Assembly (NCBI GenBank): GCA_003151595.1
Contig: PLXW01000039.1
Span: forward strand, 1 to 64,000
Direction of reading: 5' to 3'
Length of the DNA: 64,000 nt
DNA from: Myxococcales bacterium
Lineage (GTDB): Bacteria; Myxococcota; Polyangia; Polyangiales; Polyangiaceae
The position numbers and the translations under genes were made by a program. A model generated the notes under the pieces. The model searched no databases, was not told the origin of the DNA, and saw only the letters and a list, made by a program, of their open reading frames with translations. This document shows positions 10,401-19,270 of this stretch, piece by piece (position 1 is the first letter of the stretch; every line of letters begins with the position of its first letter).

Positions 10401-12969
10401 GCCGCTCGTGCTCGAGCGCGCGGAGCTCGCGTCGGGTGCCGCGGCGCGTCTCGCCGACTCGCTCCTGGCCACCGCGCGCTCGACCGACGATCCGCGCGAG
10501 CGGCGCGAAGCGTACGAGCGACTCGCCGATCTGGACGCCACGGGCCGCGACGATGCCGCGAGCGCGCTCCTCTGGCACCGCACGATCCTCGAAGAGGACC
10601 CGACGTACGCGCCGAGCCTTCGTCACGTGGAGCACGCGCTGCTCACCGACGGGCGCATCGATGAGCTCGAGCCGGTGGCGGCGGCGATCGCGCGCGCGCT
10701 CGTGTCGGCGAACGACACCAGCGCCGAAGCGGGCGCGCACGCGCAGCTCTCCGCGCGCCTTCGCATGCGTGGCGCCACCGGCGAGTGGGAACCCACGCGG
10801 CCGATGATCGATCTCGCGGCGTCGCTGCCTGAGCCCTCGCTCTGGTCGCTCCGCGCGCTCGCCGCCCACGCGCGCGGCGAAGGGGACGAGGACGCGCTCA
10901 TTCGCGCGTCGCTCGCGCTGGCGAATCGCACGGCGCGCTCGCAGGAGATCGCCGCGCTCGTCGTTCGCGCCGGCGAGGCGGCGATGCGATCGGACGATCT
11001 CGCCAAGGCACGCGAGCTCCTCGATCGGGCCGCCACCGAAGACCCGGGCGACGTGGTCACGTGGGGCCTGCTCGCCGACGTGCGCCAGCGCGACGAAGAC
11101 TCGCGCGGCGCGGCAGAAGCGTGTGAGAGCCTGGCGCGCACGAGCGTGGTCGACGAGCACCGCTTGCTCGCCTGGTACGACGCCGGCCGCATCTGGCTCG
11201 ACGACGTGGACGACGAAGAGCGCTGTGTCGCGGCGCTGGAGCAGGCGGCGGCGATCGATCTCGGCTTCCAGGACGTCTTCGGGCGTTTGAGCGCGCTCTA
11301 CACGAAGCGCGGCGCGCGGGCCGAGCTCGCCGGGCTCCTGGCGCGGCGGATCGCCACGGCCACCGACGACGAAGATCGCGTGCGCATGGAGGTCGATCGA
11401 TCGCGCGCGCTCATCGACGTCGGCGAGCCGCAGCAGGCGCGGCGCGGCCTCGAAGCGGCGCTGGAGGCGATGCCCGATCACGTCGTCGCGCTCGCAGCCT
11501 ACGCCGACCTGTGCGCGACGCTCGAAGACTGGGAGACCGCGGAGCAAGCGTGGGTGCGCCTCGCGCGCCTTGTCTCCGAGCCGGCCGATCAGCGCGCCGT
11601 CTACGAGAAGCTGGGCGAGCTCTACTCCGAGCACGCGCCGAACTACGCACGCGCCGAGGTCGCGCTGAAGGAGGTGCTGAAGCGCGCCCCCGACGACGTC
11701 CCCACGCTGGAGCGGCTCGTCACCGTCTACAAGAAGCAGACCGACGCGCCGCGGGCGCTCGAGGTCGCGCAGCAGCTCCTCAAGATGGCCACGGTGCCCG
11801 AGGAGCGAAGAGAGCGCCTCGTCGCTATCGCGCTCATTCACGAGACGACGTCGCGCGATCTGCGCAAGGCCGAGCAGGCGCTCGAGGCCGCGCGGCGCGA
11901 GTTCCCGAACGACGTGGGGGCGCTGCGCGCGCTCGCCGAGTTCTATCAGCGGCAAAAGCAGATGCCCGCCGTGAACATCCTGCTCGATCGCGCGTCCGCC
12001 GATGCGCGCCGCGCGCTGTCGGCCGGGCGCTTCTCCCCTTCCCTCTTCGAGGTGCTCCACGCGGTGCACGAGCTGCGCGGGAAGAAAGACGCCGCGCGCG
12101 TCGTGGCGGCGACCGTGGCGGCGCTCGAAGGCGAGCCGACGCAAGTGCCGGGCGCCGGCGGACGCGCCGGCGATCCGCGCCTCGACGATCTCCTCGCGCC
12201 CGAAGCGATGAGCGCCGGTCTTCGCTCGCTCTTGTCACGCGCGGGTGACGCGCTCGACGTCGCCTCGGCGCTCGACCTTCGCGCGCTGCACGCGCAGCCG
12301 CTGGCCCCCGGCGTCGCGCAGTCGCGCCTGGCGGCGATCGCGTCCTCGCTGGGCATCCCGCCGGTGCAGGTGCTCGTCTCGCCGCAGCTCGGTCGGACAT
12401 GCGTGCCGAGCGCGTCGTCGCCGCCGTGCGTGGTCCTCGGCGAGCCGCTCATCGCGGTCATCGGCGAGCCTGCGGCCGCGTTCGTCGTGACGCGCGCGCT
12501 GAAGCTCGTGCAGGCGCACGCGTCGGCGCTGGTGCGAACTCCGCCGGCGGATCTCGCCGTGCTCATCGCGGCGTGGCTCCAGGGGTTCAACGCCTCGTGG
12601 ACACCGCAGGGGATCGCGCCCTCCGCGCTAGCCGACGCCAAACGACGCATGGCTCCGGGCATGCCGCGCTCGATCGACTCCGACATCGCCACCATCGCCC
12701 TCGAGGTCGCCGGCACGCTGGGGCCTCACCTCGCCACGCTGGGCGCCAGCACCATCGCATGGGCCGATCGTGTCGCGCTGCTCGCCGTCGGCGATCCCGG
12801 CGCCGCGCTCGACGGCATCGCATGGAGCCTCGGCATGAACGACGGCGCGCCCAAGGATCTCGATCGCCGCGCGGCGTGGGTTCTTCACACGGCGGAAGTG
12901 CGCGACCTGCTCGTGTTCGGTACGAGCGATCCGTACGCAGAAGCGCGCACGAAGGCCGGCATTACGTAA
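7402..12969 (+). CDS. Giant TPR-repeat protein B (1855 aa) with disordered N-terminus
   Basis: This is the second giant TPR protein, starting inside the stop of the first. Residues 1 to about 330 are proline- and acid-rich and likely disordered. They carry repeated short motifs of the form FDPDQDTSS and YDPNEETSM plus GDEPTRF, resembling acidic phospho-threonine acceptor motifs. From about residue 340 to 1590 it is helical TPR-like repeats. The C-terminal domain (about 1600-1855) follows the same order of motifs as protein A: AAIASSLGIPPVQVLVSPQ, PPCVVLGEP and VGDPGAALDGIAWSLG. It has no signal or membrane segments. Function is unknown; a large cytoplasmic scaffold is the simplest reading. 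Its size, repeat content and coupling suggest an ancient duplication with protein A. Confidence 0.85.
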   Translation: MSGKDKDLDLEGTDWDSALAEWEEKAFVPEPAKDRETHTPGTLQGTPIPPPISSAPVLPAPPSSKPLYVPPPADARPASRRVPPPPPSSDIDIDEESGATVVSVIPRELLRKVSERAPKSSGGGLGQMFARTSTGSERVPQEHVDLDNAPTATHAPDSAPPDDAVYTSAQEISPSASRAMSDAPARGRGTMPDPHEALPEGAMFDPFAEPDPFLAPGDRSPGIPVIEATPSAPLLTKDDDSVPIDVSPGPQLLQPKQRAFDPDQDTSSNVKGAIHAPTQREYDPNEETSMMSKAALKVQLDEPAPDDDGDEPTRFRSRAEAVPQRQTIEWEDERTASERLDETRRAAFVARAEWLESEARATDERTARARALLVASEMRAILGETEVAEILAREAAATAPTLAMAPRQARALQPLPREAPPLADALDAEGRQAPTQAARLHSALLAADVLRLAGDVDGAAKRWDQAIRVAPSDPRAPLARAADRIGHGDVMHASLRLPDATELAPLGEAIARALQIRGVSRPDVRAEESLPNDALRRAREAIDARDMGAAAHALAELARVPELRDASMWLAASLASVAPAARAESVDWLRIVAKTGAGRRALAARAVELGASDVVEEACARADASSGGAPLGAADRAVLAFLAGVPHASSDEDLDELAASEEMRPLAAALAAVGAPKGRADRSSGTPRTRDTIRLARLVAADAPNEAIDQALAPFDGDHDGETRAVALEMAARAGRYGDVSDAIAGWSDDDEDGARDRSLAAAVVAERAEDYARAVAAYTSARAFDPANEAAFRALASLDPRADVGADLRSLGDARGEGAGAAMAWLEAVARGGGEQSEEIRNGLLEAAHRAAPAIPIAAFLAERSARRAGDVEAVLRWIRERRSAMESAPDAVQTALDDVVEALLVADTNPTLATERLLAAHKARPGDIALRDLYERVAAPSAEDRAAWREARAASATSQTTKARLHLEAAEEFERIGDAAATLRNAAAAHAESSHGLAPLVLERAELASGAAARLADSLLATARSTDDPRERREAYERLADLDATGRDDAASALLWHRTILEEDPTYAPSLRHVEHALLTDGRIDELEPVAAAIARALVSANDTSAEAGAHAQLSARLRMRGATGEWEPTRPMIDLAASLPEPSLWSLRALAAHARGEGDEDALIRASLALANRTARSQEIAALVVRAGEAAMRSDDLAKARELLDRAATEDPGDVVTWGLLADVRQRDEDSRGAAEACESLARTSVVDEHRLLAWYDAGRIWLDDVDDEERCVAALEQAAAIDLGFQDVFGRLSALYTKRGARAELAGLLARRIATATDDEDRVRMEVDRSRALIDVGEPQQARRGLEAALEAMPDHVVALAAYADLCATLEDWETAEQAWVRLARLVSEPADQRAVYEKLGELYSEHAPNYARAEVALKEVLKRAPDDVPTLERLVTVYKKQTDAPRALEVAQQLLKMATVPEERRERLVAIALIHETTSRDLRKAEQALEAARREFPNDVGALRALAEFYQRQKQMPAVNILLDRASADARRALSAGRFSPSLFEVLHAVHELRGKKDAARVVAATVAALEGEPTQVPGAGGRAGDPRLDDLLAPEAMSAGLRSLLSRAGDALDVASALDLRALHAQPLAPGVAQSRLAAIASSLGIPPVQVLVSPQLGRTCVPSASSPPCVVLGEPLIAVIGEPAAAFVVTRALKLVQAHASALVRTPPADLAVLIAAWLQGFNASWTPQGIAPSALADAKRRMAPGMPRSIDSDIATIALEVAGTLGPHLATLGASTIAWADRVALLAVGDPGAALDGIAWSLGMNDGAPKDLDRRAAWVLHTAEVRDLLVFGTSDPYAEARTKAGIT

Positions 12970-13023
12970 GCGTCGCGATCGGCTAGAAAGCCCGCGTCAC
13001 GGCTTACGCGCCGATTCGCGTGG

Positions 13024-13052
13024 TTGCGTGGCAAGCGTCGTCGAGCTAGATA
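13024..13052 (+). promoter_or_regulatory. Candidate sigma-70-type promoter for typA
   Basis: TTGCGT (13024-13029) and TAGATA (13047-13052) are separated by exactly 17 bp. The -10 ends 12 bases before the ATG, so transcription would begin close to the start codon and leave almost no leader. No Shine-Dalgarno sequence is present. This is inference from spacing and consensus only. Confidence 0.4.
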
Positions 13053-13064
13053 CCCGCGCCCTTC

Positions 13065-14921
13065 ATGCCTACTGAGATTCGCAACATCGCGATCGTCGCG
13101 CACGTCGACCACGGTAAGACCACGCTGGTCGATCACATGCTCCGCCAAGCGGGGACGTTCCGTGAGAACGAAGCGCTCGTCGAGCGCGTGATGGACTCCA
13201 ACGACCTCGAAAAAGAGCGCGGGATCACGATCCTCGCGAAGAACACGAGCGTTCGCTGGAAGGGGACGAAGATCAACATCGTCGATACCCCGGGCCACGC
13301 CGACTTCGGTGGCGAGGTCGAGCGCACGCTGCTCATGGCCGACGGCGCGCTCTTGCTCGTCGATGCCGCGGAAGGACCGCTGCCGCAGACGCGCTTCGTC
13401 CTTCGCAAGTGCCTCGAGCTCGGGTTCCCCGTCATCGTGGTCATCAACAAGATCGACCGCCAGGACGCGCGACCGACCGAAGTGCTGAACGAAGTGTTCG
13501 ACCTCTTCGTCGACCTCGAAGCGCAGGACTACCAGGCCGACTTCCCGGTGCTCTATGCCGTCGGGAAGAACGGCATGGCGAAGGTGAACCTCACCGACGA
13601 GTCTTCGACGCTCGCGCCGCTCTTCGAAGCGATCTTGAAACACGTCCCCGTCGCGCCGGGCGACGCCGAGAAGCCGCTCCAGATCCTCATCAACAACCTC
13701 GACCACGACGACTACGTCGGCCGCCTGGCCATCGGTCGCGTCGTCGCGGGCATCGCGCGTCCGAACCAGCCCGTCGGCATCGTGAAGGACGGAACCGTCG
13801 TGAAGGGGGCCATCAAGGTCCTGTCGACGTTCGAAGGCTTGAAGCGAACGCCGTCGACCGAGCCGGTCAGCGCGGGCGAGCTCGTGGCCATCGCCGGCAT
13901 CGAAGAGATCGACGTGGGCGACACGATCACCGATCAGAACCCCGGCTGGGAGACGCGCGCGCTGCCGCGGATTCACGTCGAGCAGCCGACGATCAAGATG
14001 AAGATCGGCGTCAACTCGTCGCCGTTCGCCGGCAAGTGCAAGCTGTCGAAGTATCTGACGAGCCGCCAGCTTCGCGAGCGCCTCGTGCGCGAGACGCGGA
14101 AGAACCTCGCGATTCGCATGGAAGAGAGCGACTCGCCCGACACCTTCGTGCTCCTCGGCCGCGGCGAGTTGCAGCTCGCGATCCTCGTCGAGACGATGCG
14201 TCGCGAAGGGTACGAGATGCAGCTCGGCAACCCCGAGGTCGTCACCAAGGAGATCGACGGCGTGATGAACGAGCCGTACGAGCTCGTCATCATCGACGTG
14301 CCCGATTCGTTCATCGGCATCGTGACCGAGCGGCTCGGCGAGCGGCGCGGGCGCATGGTGAAGATGTCGAACCAAGGCTACGGCCGCGCGCGCCTCGAGT
14401 ACCGCGTGCCGAGCCGCGGGCTCATCGGGTTCCGCGGCGAGTTCCTCACCTCGACGCGCGGCACGGGCCTCTTGAACGCGATGTTCGACTCGTGGGAGCC
14501 ATGGGGTGGCATCATGATGAAGCGCCAGTCGGGCGCCATCGTGTCCGATCGCCAGGGCGTCTCGACGCCGTACGCGATGCACCACCTCCAGCCGCGCGGG
14601 CAGTTCTTCCTCGTGCCGGGCGTCGAGGTCTACGAAGGGATGATCGTCGGCGAGCACAATCGGCCGAACGACACCGACGTGAACGTCGTCAAAGAAAAGA
14701 AGCTCACGAACGTCCGCAACCACGGCAAGGACGAGAACGTGATGCTCGCCAGCCCGCGCATTCTCACGATCGAGACGGCGATGGAGTGGATCGACGCGGA
14801 CGAGCTCGTCGAAGTGACGCCGGACGCGGTGCGCGTGCGAAAGCAGATCATGAAGATCAACATGCGCCCGCGCCGCAGCGAAGCGATCGAAGACGCACAA
14901 GAGCGCCTCATCGGCGGCTGA
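13065..14921 (+). CDS. typA: Translational GTPase TypA/BipA
   Basis: TypA is a ribosome-binding GTPase of the EF-G/LepA superfamily, involved in 50S assembly and stress adaptation. At 618 residues it has the usual length. The G motifs are intact: [15 protein letters not shown] (G1), the [10 protein letters not shown] region (G2), [14 protein letters not shown] (G3) and [10 protein letters not shown] (G4). Domain V and the TypA-specific C-terminal domain follow; they include [12 protein letters not shown], the signature [28 protein letters not shown] and the [18 protein letters not shown] tail. It stands alone on the plus strand, and its stop is four bases from the stop of the convergent gene. 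Assignment is secure. Confidence 0.98.
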   Translation: MPTEIRNIAIVAHVDHGKTTLVDHMLRQAGTFRENEALVERVMDSNDLEKERGITILAKNTSVRWKGTKINIVDTPGHADFGGEVERTLLMADGALLLVDAAEGPLPQTRFVLRKCLELGFPVIVVINKIDRQDARPTEVLNEVFDLFVDLEAQDYQADFPVLYAVGKNGMAKVNLTDESSTLAPLFEAILKHVPVAPGDAEKPLQILINNLDHDDYVGRLAIGRVVAGIARPNQPVGIVKDGTVVKGAIKVLSTFEGLKRTPSTEPVSAGELVAIAGIEEIDVGDTITDQNPGWETRALPRIHVEQPTIKMKIGVNSSPFAGKCKLSKYLTSRQLRERLVRETRKNLAIRMEESDSPDTFVLLGRGELQLAILVETMRREGYEMQLGNPEVVTKEIDGVMNEPYELVIIDVPDSFIGIVTERLGERRGRMVKMSNQGYGRARLEYRVPSRGLIGFRGEFLTSTRGTGLLNAMFDSWEPWGGIMMKRQSGAIVSDRQGVSTPYAMHHLQPRGQFFLVPGVEVYEGMIVGEHNRPNDTDVNVVKEKKLTNVRNHGKDENVMLASPRILTIETAMEWIDADELVEVTPDAVRVRKQIMKINMRPRRSEAIEDAQERLIGG

Positions 14922-14924
14922 CTT

Positions 14925-15569
14925 TCATCCTCCGCGAGCCGCGACACGGGCGATGCCGCGGCGGGTGGGGTCTTGGGCGGAGGGTTTCGCGACGGGGTCG
15001 GCGGGGCCGACGAGGATCTGGAGCGCGCGGACCATCGTCTGCGCTTCGTGCTCGAGCGGGGCGTCGCCACGTTCGTTGGCCATGGCGCGGATGTGGCGCC
15101 ACGTGGCGAGCTGCGCGGGGACGCGCGATTCGTCGGCATACCAGCCGGCGAGCTCGCGGAGCGCACCGGGGTCTTCGGCCTGGCGGACGTAGAGCTCGAG
15201 GTCCTCTTCCGCTTGCGGGCGGAGGCCGAGCGCCCAGCGCGCCTCGGCTCTCCCCACGAGCGCGCGATGAAGCGACGGAACGCGCGACAAGGCGACGTCG
15301 AAGACGCGCTCGGCTTCACGCGCGTCGCCGAGGCGCAGGCGGAGTGCGCCGAGGCCCAGGTAGGCGTCGCCCAGGGTGGGGTCGAGCGCGAGGGCGTCGG
15401 CGTAGCGGCGCATGGCCACGAGATCGTCGTGCGTCGATTCGTGCTCGCGCGCTTCGCGGAGGAGCTCGCCGGCCGATTCAGGCGATTGCGCATGGACCGC
15501 GCGCGCAGAAGACGTCGCGGCGATCGCGACGAGCAAGCACACGGCGGCGGAGGGGCGGCGCGCGGACAA
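14925..15569 (-). CDS. Exported small TPR protein
   Basis: The protein has about 214 residues, starting at a TTG at 15569. It begins with a Sec-type signal peptide (basic MSARRPS, hydrophobic core, cleavage near AVHA-Q). Two to three TPR units follow (for example ALALDPTLGDAYLGLGALRL and the helix pair after it), then a Leu/Arg-rich tail. I chose TTG because AGAGG lies five to six bases upstream and the signal peptide starts exactly there; the open frame itself runs further back into lysC. It follows lysC by 8 bp and is the last gene of that operon. A periplasmic adaptor role is likely but unproven. Confidence 0.75.
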   Translation of the reverse strand: MSARRPSAAVCLLVAIAATSSARAVHAQSPESAGELLREAREHESTHDDLVAMRRYADALALDPTLGDAYLGLGALRLRLGDAREAERVFDVALSRVPSLHRALVGRAEARWALGLRPQAEEDLELYVRQAEDPGALRELAGWYADESRVPAQLATWRHIRAMANERGDAPLEHEAQTMVRALQILVGPADPVAKPSAQDPTRRGIARVAARGG

Positions 15570-15577
15570 GGGAACCT

Positions 15578-16846
15578 CTAGTGTAGCGCGCCGTCTCGCT
15601 CGTTCGTGGCGGTCGAGACGAACTCCTCGTGCAGCGCCCGCTGGACCCCCGCGAGCGCCTCGGCGTCGATGCACGCGCCGATGCGGAGCGGGCCGGCGAC
15701 GATGGCGTCGGGGAGCCGCATGACGCCCGCGCGCGCGAGCGACGCCAGGAATCGCGGAAGCGCTCGTCCGCTCGTCGTGAGCCCGTCGCCCACGACGCTG
15801 ACTATCGCCCCGCCGGGCGCGAGCGTGACAGCGTCCTTCATTCGCGCGAGAAGATCGGTGCGCGCTTTCTCCCAGTCGGGCACGTTCAGGAGCGGCACCG
15901 CCGCGAACGCCGACTCACCGGCGACCACCACGTCGAGCAGCGGGATCGCCAGCGTCGCGCACGCCTCGCTCAGCTCCACGATGTCCTTCGCCTTCGCCCG
16001 CACGCGCACGACGCGATCGAGCCCCACGATGGCCCGCGCGTTCGCGCTCGCGTCTCCCCCGCCCTCCTTCGCGATCGTCTCGCGCGGCGGCTTGCCCGCG
16101 TCGTGGCGCGTCCACGTATCGGTCGTCTTCCGCGCATGCAGCGCGATCTTCGCGCGCCGCGCCCACTCCACGGCTTGCGCGTTGAGCACCTTCGCGCCCG
16201 CTTCGGCCATCTCTTGCAGCATCGCCAGGCCCATCGTGGGCAAGTGCACGCTGTCGGGCACGACGCGCGGATCGGCGGAGTACACGCCGTCGACGTCGCT
16301 GTAGATCTCGCACTGCGAAGCGCCGAGCGCCGCCGCCAGCGCCACGGCCGTCGTGTCGGACCCGCCGCGACCGAGCGTCGTGATCTCTTTCTTGTACGAG
16401 ACCCCCTGGTATCCGGCGACGATCACGATCCGCCCGCGCGCCAGCTCGTCTTCGATGCGGTGCGGGCGCACCTCGATGATGCGCGCGTCGAAGTGCCGAT
16501 CGTTGGTGATGATGCCCGACTGCGATCCGGTGAAGCTGATGGCTTCTTCGCCACGCGCGTGAATCGCCATCGACAGGAGCGCCATGGTCACGCGCTCGCC
16601 GGTCGACACGAGCATGTCGAGCTCGCGTCGCGGCGGCTCGCGCTTCGTGCCTTCGTGACCGACGAACGTGGCGGCGACGCTCCTGGCCAATTCGAGGAGA
16701 CCGTCGGTGGTCTTCCCCATCGCGCTCACGACGACGACGACGTCGTTCCCTTCGCGCTTCGCGCTCACGACCTTGTCGGCGACCTGTCCGATCTTGGTGA
16801 CGTCGGCGACCGACGACCCGCCGTACTTCTGCACGAGTGTGGGCAT
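15578..16846 (-). CDS. lysC: Aspartate kinase
   Basis: Aspartate kinase phosphorylates L-aspartate, the first step toward lysine, threonine and methionine. The N-terminal [11 protein letters not shown] motif and the [12 protein letters not shown] segment are diagnostic of the amino-acid kinase fold. Later landmarks are [27 protein letters not shown] (given in family terms: the aspartate/ATP site), [12 protein letters not shown], and [19 protein letters not shown]. The C-terminal third contains two ACT-type allosteric domains, so feedback inhibition by lysine and/or threonine is probable. Length is 422 residues, normal for the single-domain form. It lies 18 bp after the propeller gene and 8 bp before the TPR gene on the minus strand. 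Confidence 0.97.
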   Translation of the reverse strand: MPTLVQKYGGSSVADVTKIGQVADKVVSAKREGNDVVVVVSAMGKTTDGLLELARSVAATFVGHEGTKREPPRRELDMLVSTGERVTMALLSMAIHARGEEAISFTGSQSGIITNDRHFDARIIEVRPHRIEDELARGRIVIVAGYQGVSYKKEITTLGRGGSDTTAVALAAALGASQCEIYSDVDGVYSADPRVVPDSVHLPTMGLAMLQEMAEAGAKVLNAQAVEWARRAKIALHARKTTDTWTRHDAGKPPRETIAKEGGGDASANARAIVGLDRVVRVRAKAKDIVELSEACATLAIPLLDVVVAGESAFAAVPLLNVPDWEKARTDLLARMKDAVTLAPGGAIVSVVGDGLTTSGRALPRFLASLARAGVMRLPDAIVAGPLRIGACIDAEALAGVQRALHEEFVSTATNERDGALH

Positions 16847-16864
16847 GGATCCTTGCGCGCGAGA

Positions 16865-18379
16865 CTACCTACGAGCCGGCCGGAGGGCGACTAAGCCGAA
16901 GGCGCCGGCGGCCCACATCACGCCGCGCGATTCGTCCCACGCCAGCGCGCGGACGCGGGCGTCGCTTTCGTCTTCGTGGGTGGTCGGCGCGTCGCCCAGC
17001 TCGGCGACGATTCGCGCCGGGCCGTCGTGGCCGCGCGCCTCGACGATCCACGCGCGCCCTTCCCCTTCGGAGCAGAGCGCGACGACCAGCGTGCCCGACG
17101 GGCCGTAGGCGATCGCCGTGAGCGACGCGGTCCCTTCGAGGCGCGACCATCCCCCGGCGTCGTTCGTGCGGAACGCGCCGCGCCCGGCCAGCGCCACCGC
17201 GACTCGCCCGCCGTTGGCCGCGAGCGCCATCACGGGAGCCGGCGGCAACGGACCGCACGGCGTCACCGCCACGCGCCCGGCCGTACCACGCACTTCGATG
17301 CACGTCCCTGCGTCGGCGCGCGCGATCGCCACCAGCTCGCTCGTCACCGCGTCGATCGCGATCGCGTCCACGCGAGCAGGCGCACCATTCGCGCGCGTCC
17401 ATGTCGCGCCGCGATCTCCGCTCCACACGAGCGCCCCCATGCGCGTACGCCCCCACAGATCCGCGCCGCACATCACGAGCGACCCGAGCGCCGCCCCCGC
17501 CGCCTCGCGCCCCGCGTCTTCACGCGCCACGCACGCCCGCCAATCGTTGGCCTCGACGAACGACTTCCCGCCGTCGCGCGACACGAGCACCCCGGCGCGC
17601 GGCGTCGACAGCACGATCACCGCCGCGTCGCTCGCGTCCGTCGCGATCGCCGACGGCGCCCCGCCACGAAGCCCGAGCGCCTCGAGCGCGGTCACCTTCC
17701 CCGCCGCGTCGATCTGCGCGAGCCCCTCGCCCGCCACCAGCACCGCGCTCCCGGCGCACGCCACCGACGACACCGCGGCGATCGGGTCGGCCAGTCCTCC
17801 CGCCGCCCCCTCCACGCGATCCCACGCGCGATCGTCCCACGGCGGGAGGGTCTCTTCCGCGGCGTCGTCGTCGGGGAGCGCGTCACCGAGGTCCGCGTCG
17901 TCCATCTCGGCGTCGTCGCCCGAGTCGAGGCGCGGCAGGTCCTCTTCGCGCAGCGCTTCTTCTTCCTCGAGGAACCCCTCTTCGCCGGCGTCCGCCACGA
18001 TCGACTCGTCTTCGCTGCCGAACGCCAGGTCCTCGACCCCCACGTCGGTCTCCTCGGCCCCTTCGAGCAGCGCGCCGCTCTCGCGCTCTTCACCGAGCGC
18101 GTCGGGGGCGCCGACGTCGAGCGCGTCGTCTTCGTCGGCGTCGTTCAACCACGAGCTCTCGGTCTCGACGGTCTCCGTCTCCGACCCTTCCAGCTCGTCG
18201 ACCGGATCGTCCTCGCCGGTGGAGTCGTCCATCGGGTCGCCGCCGTCGTCGATCTCCTCGTCGAGGTCCTCGGGGCCGGCCTCCGGGTCTTCGCCGTCCC
18301 CCCCGTCGCCGTCGATCGGGGGGAGCTCGTCGAGCTCGTCCTCGTCGTCGCGAGGTTTCTCCTCCGGTTTGATCGACAT
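16865..18379 (-). CDS. Acidic protein with BNR/sialidase-like beta-propeller
   Basis: Residues 1 to about 190 are extremely acidic (long runs of Asp/Glu with Pro and Gly) and probably disordered. From about residue 200 the protein has beta-propeller repeats with Asp-box motifs: SRDGGKSF, SGDRGATW and a weaker TNDAGGW. This matches the Ycf48/sialidase/BNR group, which often acts as an assembly or sensor surface. There is no signal peptide or lipobox at the chosen ATG, so location is unclear. It is the first gene of an operon with lysC (18-bp gap), but nothing in it suggests amino-acid metabolism. It diverges from the ABC exporter genes across a 70-bp gap. Function is unknown. Confidence 0.7.
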   Translation of the reverse strand: MSIKPEEKPRDDEDELDELPPIDGDGGDGEDPEAGPEDLDEEIDDGGDPMDDSTGEDDPVDELEGSETETVETESSWLNDADEDDALDVGAPDALGEERESGALLEGAEETDVGVEDLAFGSEDESIVADAGEEGFLEEEEALREEDLPRLDSGDDAEMDDADLGDALPDDDAAEETLPPWDDRAWDRVEGAAGGLADPIAAVSSVACAGSAVLVAGEGLAQIDAAGKVTALEALGLRGGAPSAIATDASDAAVIVLSTPRAGVLVSRDGGKSFVEANDWRACVAREDAGREAAGAALGSLVMCGADLWGRTRMGALVWSGDRGATWTRANGAPARVDAIAIDAVTSELVAIARADAGTCIEVRGTAGRVAVTPCGPLPPAPVMALAANGGRVAVALAGRGAFRTNDAGGWSRLEGTASLTAIAYGPSGTLVVALCSEGEGRAWIVEARGHDGPARIVAELGDAPTTHEDESDARVRALAWDESRGVMWAAGAFGLVALRPARR

Positions 18380-18449
18380 GCGAATGATCTGCCGTCTCCG
18401 CGCGCGAACCGCAAGACGCGCGTCATGTTTGTACTAGAGTCGGCCCCCC

Positions 18450-19268
18450 GTGCCTTCGCCCGCTCTCGCCATTCGCACCGAGGCGCTGTCGCGCTCGTTC
18501 GGCCCGAAGCGCGCGCTGGAGTCGCTGGACCTCACCGTCCGCGCCGGGTCGCTCTTCGCGCTGCTCGGCCCCAACGGCGCCGGGAAGAGCACGACCATCC
18601 AGATCCTCACGACGCTCCTGGCCCCCTCCGCGGGGCGCGCCTTCGTGGATGGGCACGACGTCCAGTCCGACCCCCGATCGGTCCGGCGCGTCTCGGGGGT
18701 CGTCTTCCAGGACTCGTCGCTCGACGACCGCCTCACCGCCCGCGAGAACCTCGACCTCCACGGCGCCATCTTCGGCGTCCCTCGCCGCGAACGGCGCGCC
18801 CGGGCCGAGACGCAGCTGGCCTGGATCGGCCTCGCCGGCGTGGGGGACAACCTCGTCCGGACGTTCTCCGGCGGCATGAAGCGGCGCCTCGAGATCGCGC
18901 GGGCGCTGGTCCACGACCCGTCCATCCTGATCCTCGACGAGCCCACCGTCGGCCTCGACCCCCAGACCCGCCGCGCCGTCTGGGACAAGCTCGCCGAGAT
19001 CGCCGCCACACCCGAGCGCCGGCGCACGGTCTTCGTCACCACGCATTACATGGACGAAGCCGAGCGCTGCGACGACGTCGTCATCCTCGACCACGGTCGC
19101 CTCCTCGCCCGCGGCACCCCCAAGGAGCTCTGCGACCGGACCGGCACGACGCGCCTGGAAGACGCCTTCGTCTCCTTCACCGGCCACGACATTCGCGACG
19201 CCAGCGACGAGCAAGGGGCCGGCATGTCGGGCATGAAGATGCGCCTCCGCATGAACGGGCGAGGCTGA
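18450..19268 (+). CDS. ABC transporter ATP-binding protein (DrrA/NodI-type exporter)
   Basis: This 272-residue protein is the nucleotide-binding subunit of an exporter. All motifs are present: Walker A GPNGAGKST, the Q-loop in VVFQDSSL, the ABC signature FSGGMKRRLEIARAL, Walker B ILILDEPTVGLD and the H-loop TTHYMDEAERCD. The subfamily resembles drug/polysaccharide exporters with a C-terminal tail (TTRLEDAFVSFTGHDIRD). The start is a GTG; TAGAGT, a possible -10, ends nine bases before it. The permease gene begins 2 bp after its stop, so they form one complex. The substrate cannot be deduced from sequence. Confidence 0.95.
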   Translation: MPSPALAIRTEALSRSFGPKRALESLDLTVRAGSLFALLGPNGAGKSTTIQILTTLLAPSAGRAFVDGHDVQSDPRSVRRVSGVVFQDSSLDDRLTARENLDLHGAIFGVPRRERRARAETQLAWIGLAGVGDNLVRTFSGGMKRRLEIARALVHDPSILILDEPTVGLDPQTRRAVWDKLAEIAATPERRRTVFVTTHYMDEAERCDDVVILDHGRLLARGTPKELCDRTGTTRLEDAFVSFTGHDIRDASDEQGAGMSGMKMRLRMNGRG

Positions 19269-19270
19269 GC

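Noticed and set aside
7726..12144. A 1472-codon open frame on the minus strand, antisense to giant TPR gene B
   Set aside because: Its translation is Arg-rich low complexity without domain structure. Very high GC removes stops from the opposite strand. The plus-strand frame has coherent TPR repeats and a coupled start.
12885..14900. A 671-codon minus-strand frame antisense to typA
   Set aside because: The plus strand encodes an intact TypA with all GTPase motifs; the antisense product is rich in His/Arg/Asp/Val with no recognisable fold.
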